DNA of 64,000 nt from Kumtagia sp044326205 (GCF_044326205.1 NZ_JBIRCY010000005.1:1-64000), one strand, 5' to 3'; counted from the first letter of the stretch, positions 19,615 through 29,380 are shown. Numbers and translations are program-made. Notes: generated by a model from the sequence alone, not told the origin.

Positions 19615-22056
19615 ATGAACGAAGTCGTGAAACCCTCCGCAGTCCAAAGCTCGCAGCCGATCCTCGAGATCGAGAACCTGTCGATCTCCTTCTTCACCAA
19701 GCGGGGCGAGATCCCGGCCGTCATGGATTTCTCCTGCGCGGTGCAGCCTGGCGAGGCTATGGGCATCGTCGGCGAATCCGGCTGCGGCAAGTCGACCGTG
19801 TCACTCGGCATCATGCGCGACCTCTCCAACATCGGGAAGATCGTCGGCGGCAGGATAAGGTTCAAAGGCAAGGACATGGGCGAGATGAGCCAGGAGGAGC
19901 TTCGCTCCATCCGTGGCAACGAGATCGCCATGATCTATCAGGAGCCGATGGCCAGCCTCAATCCGGCAATGAAGGTCGGCCAGCAACTCATGGAAGTGCC
20001 GATCCTGCACGACAAGGTGTCGAAGGAGGAGGCCTATAAACGCGCGCTGGAGACGGTACGCGCGGTTCGCCTGCCCGACCCCGAGCGCATGATGCGCAGC
20101 TATCCGCACCAGCTTTCCGGCGGCCAGCAGCAGCGCATCGTGATTGCCATGGCACTGCTGTCGAAACCGGCGCTGCTGCTGCTCGACGAGCCGACGACGG
20201 CATTGGACGTGACAGTCGAGGCCGGCATCGTCGAACTGGTGAAGGGGCTGGGAAAACAGTTCGGCACGTCGATGATCTTCGTGTCGCACAATCTCGGCCT
20301 GATCCTGGAGACCTGCGACCGCATCACCGTGATGTATTCCGGCGAGGCAGTTGAGACCGGCAAGATCAAGGATGTGTTCGACCGGATGCGGCATCCCTAT
20401 ACACAGGGCCTGTTCCGATCGATCCCGCTTCCGGGCGCAGACAAGAACGAGCGGCCGCTGATCGCCATTCCCGGACAATTGCCGCTGCCGCATGAGCGGC
20501 CGAAGGGCTGCAATTTCGGCCCGCGCTGCCAGCATTTCGTGAAAGGCCGCTGCGACGCTGACGAAATCCCCATGATCCCGGTCGAGGGTCATGACGGACA
20601 TTTTTCCCGCTGCATCCGTTTCAATGAGATCGATTGGGCCGCGCTGCCGGAGGGCGCGCGCAAGCAGAACCCGCCGGTCGAGCCGGGCGCGCCGGTCCTG
20701 AAGATCGAGGACCTCAAGAAGTACTACCGGGTGGTCGCCAACGAGGTGTTCGGCGGCAGCGCCGAAGGCCGCGTGGTCAAGGCCAACGAAGCGATCAGTT
20801 TCGTGGCGCGCGAGAGCGAGACCGTGGCGATCGTCGGCGAATCCGGTTGCGGAAAATCGACGCTGGCGAAGGTGCTGCTCGGGCTGGAGACAGCGAGCTC
20901 CGGAAAAGTGACGCTCGGCAATTCTGACATCCAGTCGACCGGCATCGAGATGCGCAATGTGCAGACCGTGTCGTCGATCCAGATGGTGTTCCAGAACCCG
21001 TTCGACACGCTGAACCCCAGCCATTCGGTCGGCTCGCAGATCATCCGCACGCTGGAGAAATTCGACATCGGACAGACGGTGGCCGACCGCAAGAAGCGGA
21101 TGTTCGAGCTGCTCGACCTCGTCAAGCTGCCGCGGGCCTTCGCCGAGCGCATGCCGCGCCAGCTCTCTGGTGGCCAGAAGCAGCGCATTGGCGTGGCGCG
21201 CGCCTTCGCCGGCAATGCGAAAGTGGTGGTGGCGGACGAACCCGTCTCGGCGCTCGACGTGTCGGTGCAGGCGGCCGTCACCGAACTGTTGATGGATATC
21301 CAGCGCAAGAACAAGACGACGATGCTGTTCATCAGCCACGATCTTTCCGTGGTGCGCTACATCGCCGACCGCGTCGTCGTCATGTATCTCGGCCATATCG
21401 TCGAGCAGGGCACGACCGACCAGATCTTTGCGCCGCCCTATCACCCCTACACGGAGGCGCTTCTATCGGCGATCCCGATTGCCGATACCAGCGTGGTAAA
21501 GAAGCATATCGTGCTGGAAGGCGACATCCCGTCGGCAATGAACCCGCCGCCCGGCTGCCCCTTCCAGACGCGCTGCCGCTGGAAAAAATTCGTGCCGGGC
21601 AACAAATGCGAGACGCAACTGCCGCCGCTGAAGGCGCTCGGTAACGGCCATATGAGCCTGTGCTGGCTAGATGATGAGCAACTCGCCTCGATGGAGCCGG
21701 TGATCAGTTTCGACAAGGAGCATGCGGCGCACGAGGGCATGCCGGAGGACGCGCCGCACGGATCGGGTCCCGGCTTTGTCGGCACGCCGCCGCAGCGCCC
21801 GCATGGAAAGGTCGCAAGCGCGGGCGCCGGCGAGGACGAGGCTTCGTTCGAACAGGCCGAGGCTCGCGGCCATGCGCGCTCGCATGAACAGCGTGACGAC
21901 CGCTCGGAGGATTTTGGCGCGACGCGCGACGCCAACACCGAAGTCGGGCCGATCGCGCCGCTCCAAGTCGGTGACGGAAGGCAGGCGGACGACGCCGACG
22001 TGCCTTCGGCCTTCGAGGACGACGCGCGGCCTGAGGACGAACCGAAGAAGGCGTGA
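19615..22056 (+). CDS. Fused peptide ABC transporter ATP-binding protein (DppD-DppF fusion)
   Basis: 813 residues with two complete ATPase domains. Each has Walker A GESGCGKST, a signature (LSGGQQQR, then LSGGQKQR) and a Walker B DEP. Each is followed by an oligopeptide-transporter C-terminal region with cysteines (CNFGPRC, CPFQTRC). The fusion replaces separate D and F subunits. The last 110 or so residues (after about 700) form a charged, probably disordered tail rich in D, E, A, G and H, ending RPEDEPKKA; this tail is unusual for the family. It is the last gene of the operon. Confidence 0.93.
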   Translation: MNEVVKPSAVQSSQPILEIENLSISFFTKRGEIPAVMDFSCAVQPGEAMGIVGESGCGKSTVSLGIMRDLSNIGKIVGGRIRFKGKDMGEMSQEELRSIRGNEIAMIYQEPMASLNPAMKVGQQLMEVPILHDKVSKEEAYKRALETVRAVRLPDPERMMRSYPHQLSGGQQQRIVIAMALLSKPALLLLDEPTTALDVTVEAGIVELVKGLGKQFGTSMIFVSHNLGLILETCDRITVMYSGEAVETGKIKDVFDRMRHPYTQGLFRSIPLPGADKNERPLIAIPGQLPLPHERPKGCNFGPRCQHFVKGRCDADEIPMIPVEGHDGHFSRCIRFNEIDWAALPEGARKQNPPVEPGAPVLKIEDLKKYYRVVANEVFGGSAEGRVVKANEAISFVARESETVAIVGESGCGKSTLAKVLLGLETASSGKVTLGNSDIQSTGIEMRNVQTVSSIQMVFQNPFDTLNPSHSVGSQIIRTLEKFDIGQTVADRKKRMFELLDLVKLPRAFAERMPRQLSGGQKQRIGVARAFAGNAKVVVADEPVSALDVSVQAAVTELLMDIQRKNKTTMLFISHDLSVVRYIADRVVVMYLGHIVEQGTTDQIFAPPYHPYTEALLSAIPIADTSVVKKHIVLEGDIPSAMNPPPGCPFQTRCRWKKFVPGNKCETQLPPLKALGNGHMSLCWLDDEQLASMEPVISFDKEHAAHEGMPEDAPHGSGPGFVGTPPQRPHGKVASAGAGEDEASFEQAEARGHARSHEQRDDRSEDFGATRDANTEVGPIAPLQVGDGRQADDADVPSAFEDDARPEDEPKKA

Positions 22057-22090
22057 GATCCGCGAGCCTTCTTGGCGTTCGTCCAGCCGC

Positions 22091-22678
22091 TCAGCCGCCG
22101 CAGGAACGCAACTGGACCTGATAACGGCGTGCCATATCATCGGTATCGCGCGCGTATTTTTGGATTTCCGGGGTCCAGTTGCCACGCTTGAAGCCGCCCC
22201 AGCCGTGGTAATAGGCGAGGTACAGGCGGAACGTGTCGTCGGGCGCGACGCCGTAATTGCTGACGGTTTTGGAATGATACCAGCCGACGAAATCCACCGC
22301 GTCGGCGAATTTGGTGCGCCGGGCGGTAAAGTTTCCCGTCTCGCGTTGGTATTGCGACCAGGTGCCGTTGAGCGCCTGCGAATAACCGTAGGCGCTGGAG
22401 ACGCGCGTCCACGGAATGAAGCCGAAGAGTTTTGTGCGCTTTGGCCGCGCATTGCCCTTGAAGCCGGATTCTTTTCGCACCGTCGCCATGAGCACATGGA
22501 CGGGGATACCGTATTTTTGCTCAGTCTTCTTCGCGGAGTCCTGCCAGTTGTCGAACCAGCCGTCGCGCTGTTCGAAGACGGCGCAGATGTCGTTGATGTG
22601 GCTCGGAGGCGTGGCGCAGGCCGACAGCGCAAGCAGAAGCGCGACCGGTACAATTTTACTAAAACGCGACACACACAT
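22091..22678 (-). CDS. Lytic transglycosylase-like lipoprotein (SLT domain)
   Basis: 195 residues. The signal peptide ends in a lipobox, LSAC (Cys about 21). The SLT-like domain begins near KYGIPVHVLMATVRKESGF, where E of KES is the probable catalytic glutamate, followed by SAYGYSQALNGTW. It would cleave peptidoglycan from the outer membrane. It converges on the ABC operon and is transcribed away from the methyltransferase gene, so it is an independent unit. Confidence 0.85.
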   Translation of the reverse strand: MCVSRFSKIVPVALLLALSACATPPSHINDICAVFEQRDGWFDNWQDSAKKTEQKYGIPVHVLMATVRKESGFKGNARPKRTKLFGFIPWTRVSSAYGYSQALNGTWSQYQRETGNFTARRTKFADAVDFVGWYHSKTVSNYGVAPDDTFRLYLAYYHGWGGFKRGNWTPEIQKYARDTDDMARRYQVQLRSCGG

Positions 22679-22896
22679 TCCCGGACCAATAGGCCCAAAA
22701 CATAAAAGGAGTCTTGCCGGCGCCGTTAAGGAATCTGGCGCGGCGATGCGAGGCTTGGCAAAGGATCAGGATTCCGACAGTTGGTGTCGTTTTGCTCTTA
22801 TTCTGCCTTCTCCAATGACGCCACGGCTAAAATCGCGCCTGCGAATGACGAATTCCTGACAGCCGGGCGGCCCTGGTGGGGTCTTTGATATCTGTC

Positions 22897-24435
22897 ATGA
22901 CCGCATCCCGCAGCCGACGCAGCGCCGACCGCGCCCATTCACGGGCCGGCGCAGCCATACCGCAACTAAGCGCGAAAAACGTACGCAACCCCTATCCGCC
23001 GATGCAGCTTCTGTCGGTGGACCAGATCGAGGCGATCCACGAAGCCTCAATGCGTATCCTCGAAAATTTCGGCATCGAGGTGATGTCTTCGCGAGCGCTC
23101 GCCCTGTTCGAACAAGCGGGCGCATCGGTCGATCACGCCACGCAGACCGTTCGACTGGATCGCGGGCTGGTCGCGGAAAAGCTGCAAACGACACGGCCGA
23201 CCTATACGCTGACGCCGCGCAACCCGGCGCAGGCCGTGCATATTGGCGGCGACACCATCAACTTCACGCTGGTCGCCGGGCCACCGAATGTCCATGATTG
23301 CGAGCGCGGGCGGCGCGCCGGAAACTATGGCGACTATTGCGAGCTGGTAAGGCTGGCGCAGCATTTCAACTGCATCACCATGCTCGGCAACCAGGTCTGC
23401 GCGCCGGTCGAACTGCCGGCCAACTCGCGCCACCTCGACACTTATCTCGCCAACCTGACGCTGACCGACAAGGCGTTCCACGTTTCGGCGATCGGCCGGG
23501 GCAGGGCGCTCGACGGCATCGAGATGATGGCGATTTCGCGCGGCCTGACGCTGGAGCAGCTAGCGGACGATTCCGGCGTGACCACCATCATCTCAGTCAA
23601 CTCGCCGCGCCGCTTCGACGAGATGATGGCGGAAGGGCTGATGACCATGGCCGAATTTGGCCAATCCGTGGCGGTGACGCCGTTTACGCTGATGGGCGCG
23701 ATGAGCCCGGTGACGCTGGCCGGCGCGCTGGCGCAGCAGAACGCCGAGGCGCTGTTCGGCATCGTGCTGACGCAACTGGTGCGGCCCGGTGCGCCAGTGA
23801 TGTACGGCGCTTTCACCTCGAATGTCGACATGCGCTCAGGTGCACCGGCCTTCGGCACCCCCGAAAACACCAAGGCCAACATCGCCTCCGGCCAACTGGC
23901 GCGGCGCTACAACCTGCCCTACCGCACGACGCCGGGCAGCGCCTCCAATGCCGCCGACGCGCAGGGCGCCTACGAGACCATGATGGCGCTGTGGGGCGCG
24001 GTGCTCGGCCACGGCAATCTCGTCTACCACGCCGCCGGCTGGCAGGAGGGCGGGCTGACTGCGTCGTTCGAAAAGTTCATCCTCGACGTCGAGATGATCC
24101 AGCACATGATCGAGTTCCTGCGGCCGATCGCGGTGGACGAGGGCGAGCTGGCGCTGGATGCGCTCGGCCGCGTGCCGACGGGCGGACATTTTTTCGGCGA
24201 CCCGCATACGCTCGAGCGTTATTCGACCGCGTTCTACCAGCCGATCGTGTCGAACTGGCAGAATTACGAAGCTTGGGCCGAGGCTGGCGGGCTCGATGCC
24301 ACGGCGCGCGCGACGCGGGTGTGGAAGAAGGCGCTGGAGGAATATCGGCAACCGGCCATGGATGCTTCCGTGCGCGAGGCGCTGGAGGCGTATGTGGCGA
24401 GGCGGAAGGAAGAGATCGGGGATGGGGAGCCGTGA
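22897..24435 (+). CDS. Trimethylamine methyltransferase family protein (MttB-like, non-pyrrolysine)
   Basis: 512 residues from the ATG at 22897 (a GTG at 22876 is an alternative). The MttB TIM-barrel fold is recognisable (LLSVDQIEAIHEASMRILE at the N-terminus). There is no internal amber codon where methanogen MttB has pyrrolysine, so it belongs to the wider family typified by glycine betaine:corrinoid methyltransferase MtgB. The neighbour is a dimethylglycine-dehydrogenase-like oxidase, so a role in stepwise demethylation of a quaternary or tertiary amine is likely. No corrinoid protein is adjacent. Confidence 0.88.
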   Translation: MTASRSRRSADRAHSRAGAAIPQLSAKNVRNPYPPMQLLSVDQIEAIHEASMRILENFGIEVMSSRALALFEQAGASVDHATQTVRLDRGLVAEKLQTTRPTYTLTPRNPAQAVHIGGDTINFTLVAGPPNVHDCERGRRAGNYGDYCELVRLAQHFNCITMLGNQVCAPVELPANSRHLDTYLANLTLTDKAFHVSAIGRGRALDGIEMMAISRGLTLEQLADDSGVTTIISVNSPRRFDEMMAEGLMTMAEFGQSVAVTPFTLMGAMSPVTLAGALAQQNAEALFGIVLTQLVRPGAPVMYGAFTSNVDMRSGAPAFGTPENTKANIASGQLARRYNLPYRTTPGSASNAADAQGAYETMMALWGAVLGHGNLVYHAAGWQEGGLTASFEKFILDVEMIQHMIEFLRPIAVDEGELALDALGRVPTGGHFFGDPHTLERYSTAFYQPIVSNWQNYEAWAEAGGLDATARATRVWKKALEEYRQPAMDASVREALEAYVARRKEEIGDGEP

Positions 24436-24537
24436 GGTCGTTGCGTCACTCTGCCCGGAATCCCTCACGCTTTGATTTAGCCTCCTCCCAAAACGATTCC
24501 TGAAATCCCTCCAACTCCCTGAACGAGAACGAAAATC

Positions 24538-27000
24538 ATGAAATCGCATGCACGGGTCGTGGTCATCGGAGGCGGCGTCGTCGGCTGCTCGGTGCTGTTC
24601 CATCTGGCGCGAGCCGGCTGGACCGACGTCGTGCTGCTGGAGCGCGACGAACTGACGTCGGGCTCCACCTGGCACGCCGCCGGCGGCATGCACACCATCA
24701 ACGGCGATCCGAACGTCGCCAAACTGCAGAAATACACGATCGAACTTTATAAGGAGATCGAGGAGCTTTCCGGCCAGGCGACCGGCGTGCACATCACCGG
24801 CGGCGTGCTGCTGGCCGCCACCGAGGCGCGCATGGACTGGCTGCGCGGCGTCGTCGCCAAGGGCCGCTATCTCGGGCTCGACCTGGAAGAGATTTCCGCG
24901 GAGGAGGCCCACCGCCTGATGCCGCTGCTCGACCCGAAACAGTTCGTCGGCGCGGTGCGCAATTCGGAGGATGGGCATCTCGATCCGTCCGGCGTCACCC
25001 ACGCCTACGCCAAGGCGGCGCGAAAACTCGGCGCGGAGGTCGAGCGCTTCACCAAGGTCGAGGACATCCAGCGGCTGGCCGATGGCACCTGGCGCATCAT
25101 CACCAACAAGGGCGAAATCGTCGCAGAGCATGTGGTCAACGCCGGCGGGCTGTGGGCGCGCGAGGTCGGCCGTATGGTTGGACTTGAACTGCCGGTGCTC
25201 GCCATGGAGCATATGTACCTCATCACCGAGGACATGCCGGAAGTCGCCGAGGTGAACCGGACGACCGGGAAAGAGGTGATCCACGCCGTCGATTTCGACG
25301 GCGAGCTTTACCTGCGCCAGGAGCGCGGCGGCATGCTGATGGGCACCTACGAGAAGGCCAACAAGCCGTGGTCGGAATGGTCCACGCCATGGAATTTCGG
25401 CCACGAACTCTTGGAGCCCGACATCGACCGCATCGCGCCGTCGCTGGAGGTCGGGTTCCGGCATTTCCCGGCGTTCCAGAACACCGGCATCAAGCAGATC
25501 ATCAACGGCCCGTTCACCTTCGCGCCGGACGGCAATCCGCTGGTCGGGCCGGTGCGCGGCCTGCCGAATTTCTGGGTGGCCTGCGGGGTGATGGCCGGCT
25601 TTTCGCAGGGCGGCGGCGTCGGGCTGGCGCTGTCAAACTGGATGATCCACGGCGATCCGGGTTTCGACATTTTTGCGATGGATGTGGCGCGCTACGGCGA
25701 CTGGGCGTCGATGCGCTACACCAATGCGAAGGTGCGCGAAAACTATTCGCGGCGGTTTTCGATCCGCTTCCCCAACGAGGAACTGCCGGCCGGCCGGCCG
25801 CTGAAGACGACGCCGGTCTACGATCTGCTTACGGCGCGCGGTGCGCAGTTCGGTGTCGCCTATGGGCTGGAGGTGCCGCTCTGGTATGCGCCTCATGGCG
25901 TCAAGGACGAGTTTTCCTGGCGGCGTTCCAGCGACTTCCCGCATGTGGCGAAGGAGGTCGCGACCGTGCGCGAGCGGGTCGGCCTGGGCGAGATTTCCAG
26001 CTACGCGAAATACCGCGTGACGGGGCAGAAGGCCAAGGCTTGGCTCGATCGCATGCTTGCCTGTAGGCTGCCGAAGCCGGGCCGCATGACGCTGGCGCCG
26101 ATGCTGAAGGAAGACGGCAAACTGATCGGCGATTTTTCGCTGGCGAATTTGGGTGGAGCGCTGCCTGTGAATGGGGGTTCGACAGGTGGCGACCAAGAGT
26201 GGCTGATCCTCGGCTCGGGCATCGCCGAGCAATATCACATGCGCTGGTTCGAACAGCATTTGCCGGCGGATGGCTCGGTTTACGTCGAGGCGCTGGGGCT
26301 GAAACTCACCGGCCTGTCGATCGCCGGACCCAAGGCGCGCGACGTGCTGGCGAAGGTGACGCATGACGACGTGTCGAACGCGGCGTTTCCCTTCATGGCG
26401 ATCCGGCGGATGGATATCGACATGGCGCCCTGCATCGTCGGCCGCGTCAGCTATTCGGGCGACCTCGGCTACGAGATCTGGATGGCGCCGGAATACCAGC
26501 GGCATGTGTTCACCACGCTGCTGGAAGCCGGCGAGGAATTTTCCGTCGGCCTGTTCGGCGGCAGGGCGCTGAACGCGCTCAGGCTGGAGAAGAACTACGG
26601 CACATGGGCGCGCGAATACCGGCCCATCTACGGGCCGGTTGAAGCGGGGCTTGACCGCTTCGTTGCCTATTCGAAGGAAGCCGACTTCATCGGCAAGGCC
26701 GGCGCATTGGCCGAGCGGAAAAACGGCGGAAAATACCGGCTGCGTGCCTTCGTCATGGAGGCGCTCGACGCTGACGTGATCGGCGACGAGACGATCTGGC
26801 ACGGCGGCGCGGTTGTAGGCTGGGTGACGTCCGGCGGCTACGCGCACAATGCCCAGAAATCGGTGGCGTTGGGTTATGTGCCCAAGGAAGTCACCGGCGA
26901 GCAGGACGGTTTCGAGATCGAATTGCTCGGCCGGAGACATAAGGCGCGCCTTCAGCCGGCGCCGCTGTTCGACGCCAATCTGGAGCGGCTGAGGGGATAA
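24538..27000 (+). CDS. FAD-dependent oxidase, dimethylglycine/sarcosine dehydrogenase family, with GcvT domain
   Basis: 820 residues. The N-terminal FAD-binding DAO domain shows GGGVVG (about 11-16), and STWHAAGG contains the His that carries covalent FAD in DMGDH. The middle linker (FAO_M) is followed from about residue 420 by an aminomethyltransferase (GcvT) folate domain to the C-terminus. The expected reaction is oxidative demethylation of an N-methylglycine, passing formaldehyde to tetrahydrofolate. It lies 102 bases after the MttB-like gene, probably in the same transcription unit. Confidence 0.93.
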   Translation: MKSHARVVVIGGGVVGCSVLFHLARAGWTDVVLLERDELTSGSTWHAAGGMHTINGDPNVAKLQKYTIELYKEIEELSGQATGVHITGGVLLAATEARMDWLRGVVAKGRYLGLDLEEISAEEAHRLMPLLDPKQFVGAVRNSEDGHLDPSGVTHAYAKAARKLGAEVERFTKVEDIQRLADGTWRIITNKGEIVAEHVVNAGGLWAREVGRMVGLELPVLAMEHMYLITEDMPEVAEVNRTTGKEVIHAVDFDGELYLRQERGGMLMGTYEKANKPWSEWSTPWNFGHELLEPDIDRIAPSLEVGFRHFPAFQNTGIKQIINGPFTFAPDGNPLVGPVRGLPNFWVACGVMAGFSQGGGVGLALSNWMIHGDPGFDIFAMDVARYGDWASMRYTNAKVRENYSRRFSIRFPNEELPAGRPLKTTPVYDLLTARGAQFGVAYGLEVPLWYAPHGVKDEFSWRRSSDFPHVAKEVATVRERVGLGEISSYAKYRVTGQKAKAWLDRMLACRLPKPGRMTLAPMLKEDGKLIGDFSLANLGGALPVNGGSTGGDQEWLILGSGIAEQYHMRWFEQHLPADGSVYVEALGLKLTGLSIAGPKARDVLAKVTHDDVSNAAFPFMAIRRMDIDMAPCIVGRVSYSGDLGYEIWMAPEYQRHVFTTLLEAGEEFSVGLFGGRALNALRLEKNYGTWAREYRPIYGPVEAGLDRFVAYSKEADFIGKAGALAERKNGGKYRLRAFVMEALDADVIGDETIWHGGAVVGWVTSGGYAHNAQKSVALGYVPKEVTGEQDGFEIELLGRRHKARLQPAPLFDANLERLRG

Positions 27001-27081
27001 GACCAATGCCGGCGGCGGAACCATGCCGGCTGCGATGGGTTGAGACCAAAACGGAGCCGCCGGATTCCGGCGCAACGTCCA

Positions 27082-27572
27082 ATGTTCAGCGCTTTGCAAA
27101 TCTTCAGCCTGCTGCTTGTCGCCGTCGCCATGGCGCTCTCGCTTGCCCATACGCTGGAGCTTCCGGGCAAGCTTCGGCTGTCGGAGGCGGAGTATCTGGC
27201 GGTGCAGCCGATCTATTATCCCGGCTTCACCATCGGCGGTGGCGCCGAGCCGGCGGCCGTCGTCGTACTGATCGTTCTTGCCCTCTTCATGCCGGCGGGC
27301 GCGCCGTTCTGGCTGACGGTCGGCGCGGCGGCAGCGGTTGCAGCCATGCAGGTGGTTTTCTGGCTGGCGACCCAGCCGGTCAACAAGGTCTGGCTGCAAC
27401 GAACCAAACTGTCGAAGGCCGGCGAGAGCTTCTTCGGCGCGGTCTGGATGCGGTCGGACGAGATAGCCGACTGGCGCAGCCTGCGCGACCGCTGGGAGGA
27501 TCTCATGTTGTCCGCGCAGTCCTGTCGACGCTCGGCTTTGTTCTGCTTTCGGCGGCGGTAGTGCTCGCTTGA
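27082..27572 (+). pseudogene. DUF1772-like membrane protein gene with a frameshift near 27497
   Basis: The frame from the ATG at 27082 gives three hydrophobic segments and the DUF1772-like ATQPVNKVWL. At RDRWE it runs into a nonsense tail (DLMLSAQSCRRS...). The +2 frame instead continues GSHVVRAVLSTLGFVLL and ends AAVVLA at 27572, a proper last transmembrane helix. One G missing from the GGGAGGATCT context (about 27495-27500) explains this. The frameshifted protein lacks its final helix. Either real decay or a sequencing indel. Confidence 0.65.
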
Positions 27573-27615
27573 GCGGCGGCCGCCGTGAGCCTACGTGTCG
27601 GTTTTCACCCAAAAT

Positions 27616-27631
27616 TTGACCGATTGATAAA
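27616..27631 (+). promoter_or_regulatory. Candidate RutR-type operator upstream of preT
   Basis: TTGACCGATTGATAAA matches 11 of 14 defined positions of the RutR consensus TTGACCAnnTGGTCAA. It lies 65 bases before preT. The site at 35090-35105, read on the minus strand, begins with the same eleven bases TTGACCGATTG. A RutR-like regulator is encoded at 34315-34947. Confidence 0.5.
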
Positions 27632-27695
27632 AAATCGAAACGTGCTAGCCTGACCCCAACAAAGCCAGCGAAAAGCCAGCTCAAGGGGAACATGG

Positions 27696-29051
27696 ATGGC
27701 TGAAGGCCAGTTCAAGGAAGGCATCGCCGCGGCGCGTCTGTCGCCGGTGCAATATGCTGAGAATTTTGCCGACCTGCATCCGCCGCTCGACCATCACGAG
27801 GCGCTGGTCGAGGCCGACCGGTGCTACTTCTGCTACGACGCGCCGTGCATGAATGCGTGCCCGACCTCGATCGACATCCCGCTGTTCATCCGCCAGATTT
27901 CTACGGGCAATCCGATCGGCTCGGCCAAAACCATCTTCGACCAGAACATTCTGGGCGGCATGTGCGCCCGCGTCTGTCCGACCGAAACGCTGTGCGAGGA
28001 AGTCTGCGTGCGCGAGACGGCCGAGGGCAAGCCGGTGCAGATCGGCCGGCTGCAGCGTTTCGCCACCGACACCGCCATGCGACAGGGCAAGCAGTTTTAT
28101 GAGCGCGCAGCACCGACCGGCAAGAGGATCGCCGTGGTCGGCGCGGGGCCGGCCGGCCTTGCCGCCGCGCACCGGCTGGCGCGGTATGGACATGACGTGA
28201 CGATCTTCGAGGCGCGGCCGAAAGCCGGCGGGCTCAACGAATACGGCATTGCCGCCTACAAGAGCGTCGACGATTTCGCCCACGCCGAGGTGGAGTATGT
28301 GACGGCGATCGGCGGCATCGCCATCGAGAACGGCAAGGCGCTGGGCCGCGACATCCAGCTTTCCGAACTGACGGCCAATTTTGACGCGGTTTTCCTCGGC
28401 ATGGGCATGGCCGGCGTCAATGCGTTGCGCGCCGAGGGCGAGGAGGCCGACGGGGTTCGTGACGCTGTGGAATTCATCGCCGAACTGCGGCAAGCCTCTG
28501 ATCTTGGCGGATTGCCGGTCGGGCGGCGCGTCGTCGTGATCGGCGGTGGCATGACTGCGGTCGACGCTGCGGTGCAGTCAAAACTGCTCGGCGCCGAGGA
28601 GGTGACCATCTGCTACCGGCGCGGCCAGGAGCACATGAACGCCTCGGAATACGAGCAGGATCTGGCAGCCGCCAACGGCGTGACGATCCGCCACTGGCTG
28701 CAGCCGAAGCGAGTGATCGCCGAGGGTGGCAAGGTGTCGGGCATCGAGCTCGAATATACGGCGATGGCTGGCGACAGGCTGGCCGGAACCGGCGAACTTC
28801 TCATGCTGCCCGCCGACCAAGTGTTCAAGGCGATCGGCCAGACCTTTGTGCCGGCGGCGCTGAACGGCAGCGGCCCGGCGATGGTGCTGGAAAGCGGACG
28901 CATCAAGGTTGATGCGGAGGGCCGGACTTCGCTGGCAAAGGTATGGGCCGGCGGCGACTGCGTTGCCGACACGCGCGAGGATCTGACGGTTTCGGCGGTT
29001 GCGGCCGGCCGCGACGCGGCGGAGAGCATTCACCGGGCGATGCTGGGGTAA
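27696..29051 (+). CDS. preT: NAD(P)-dependent dihydropyrimidine dehydrogenase subunit PreT
   Basis: 451 residues. The N-terminal domain carries two iron-sulfur cysteine sets (CYFCYDAPCMNACP about 44-57; CARVCPTETLCEEVC about 90-104). Then come FAD binding (VVGAGPAGLAAAHRLA, about 146-161) and NAD(P)H binding (VIGGGMTAVDAAVQ, about 282-295). With PreA it reduces uracil and thymine to dihydropyrimidines, the first step of the reductive pathway. Start ATG 27696 follows AAGGGGA. preA lies downstream with one small gene between. Confidence 0.92.
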   Translation: MAEGQFKEGIAAARLSPVQYAENFADLHPPLDHHEALVEADRCYFCYDAPCMNACPTSIDIPLFIRQISTGNPIGSAKTIFDQNILGGMCARVCPTETLCEEVCVRETAEGKPVQIGRLQRFATDTAMRQGKQFYERAAPTGKRIAVVGAGPAGLAAAHRLARYGHDVTIFEARPKAGGLNEYGIAAYKSVDDFAHAEVEYVTAIGGIAIENGKALGRDIQLSELTANFDAVFLGMGMAGVNALRAEGEEADGVRDAVEFIAELRQASDLGGLPVGRRVVVIGGGMTAVDAAVQSKLLGAEEVTICYRRGQEHMNASEYEQDLAAANGVTIRHWLQPKRVIAEGGKVSGIELEYTAMAGDRLAGTGELLMLPADQVFKAIGQTFVPAALNGSGPAMVLESGRIKVDAEGRTSLAKVWAGGDCVADTREDLTVSAVAAGRDAAESIHRAMLG

Positions 29052-29056
29052 TCACG

Positions 29057-29380
29057 TTGCTTGGTCGCCTGAAAGAAGTTTGGGCAAACGCGACCCGGCG
29101 AAAGAATAGTCTCTATCTTGTTGGAGACGGCGACGATGATGATCTGATCGACGCGATAGATAAGCATTTCGGCGTATTGATACGGTCATCTAAAGTGCTT
29201 CCACTCATCACAGTGGGTGATCTTAGCGACGAGATCGCAGAGCAACTCCGAACCAAGCCAAATCGCGAAATCGATACGCAAGGGCTTTGGAATGAACTCT
29301 GTCGGATCGTCGTACGCGAGACTGGTTGCACCGCTCAGATAGACCGTGCGACGACATTTATTTCTAGCGACGCCAAATGA
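29057..29380 (+). CDS. Small protein of unknown function between preT and preA
   Basis: 107 residues from a TTG start at 29057, 8 bases after CTGGGG and 5 after the preT stop; no ATG is available in frame. The acidic centre GDGDDDDLIDAIDKHFGV followed by ITVGDLSDEI resembles the second half of acyl carrier proteins. The C-terminal part (LWNELCRIVVRETG...IDRATTF) resembles an ACP first half, as if permuted; the phosphopantetheine Ser is not seen. The family is not recognised. The region is visibly less GC-rich than preT and preA, which suggests later insertion. Confidence 0.6.
   Translation: MLGRLKEVWANATRRKNSLYLVGDGDDDDLIDAIDKHFGVLIRSSKVLPLITVGDLSDEIAEQLRTKPNREIDTQGLWNELCRIVVRETGCTAQIDRATTFISSDAK

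Noticed and set aside
22897..24435. Pyrrolysine-type MttB
   Set aside because: No in-frame TAG; the frame is open throughout.
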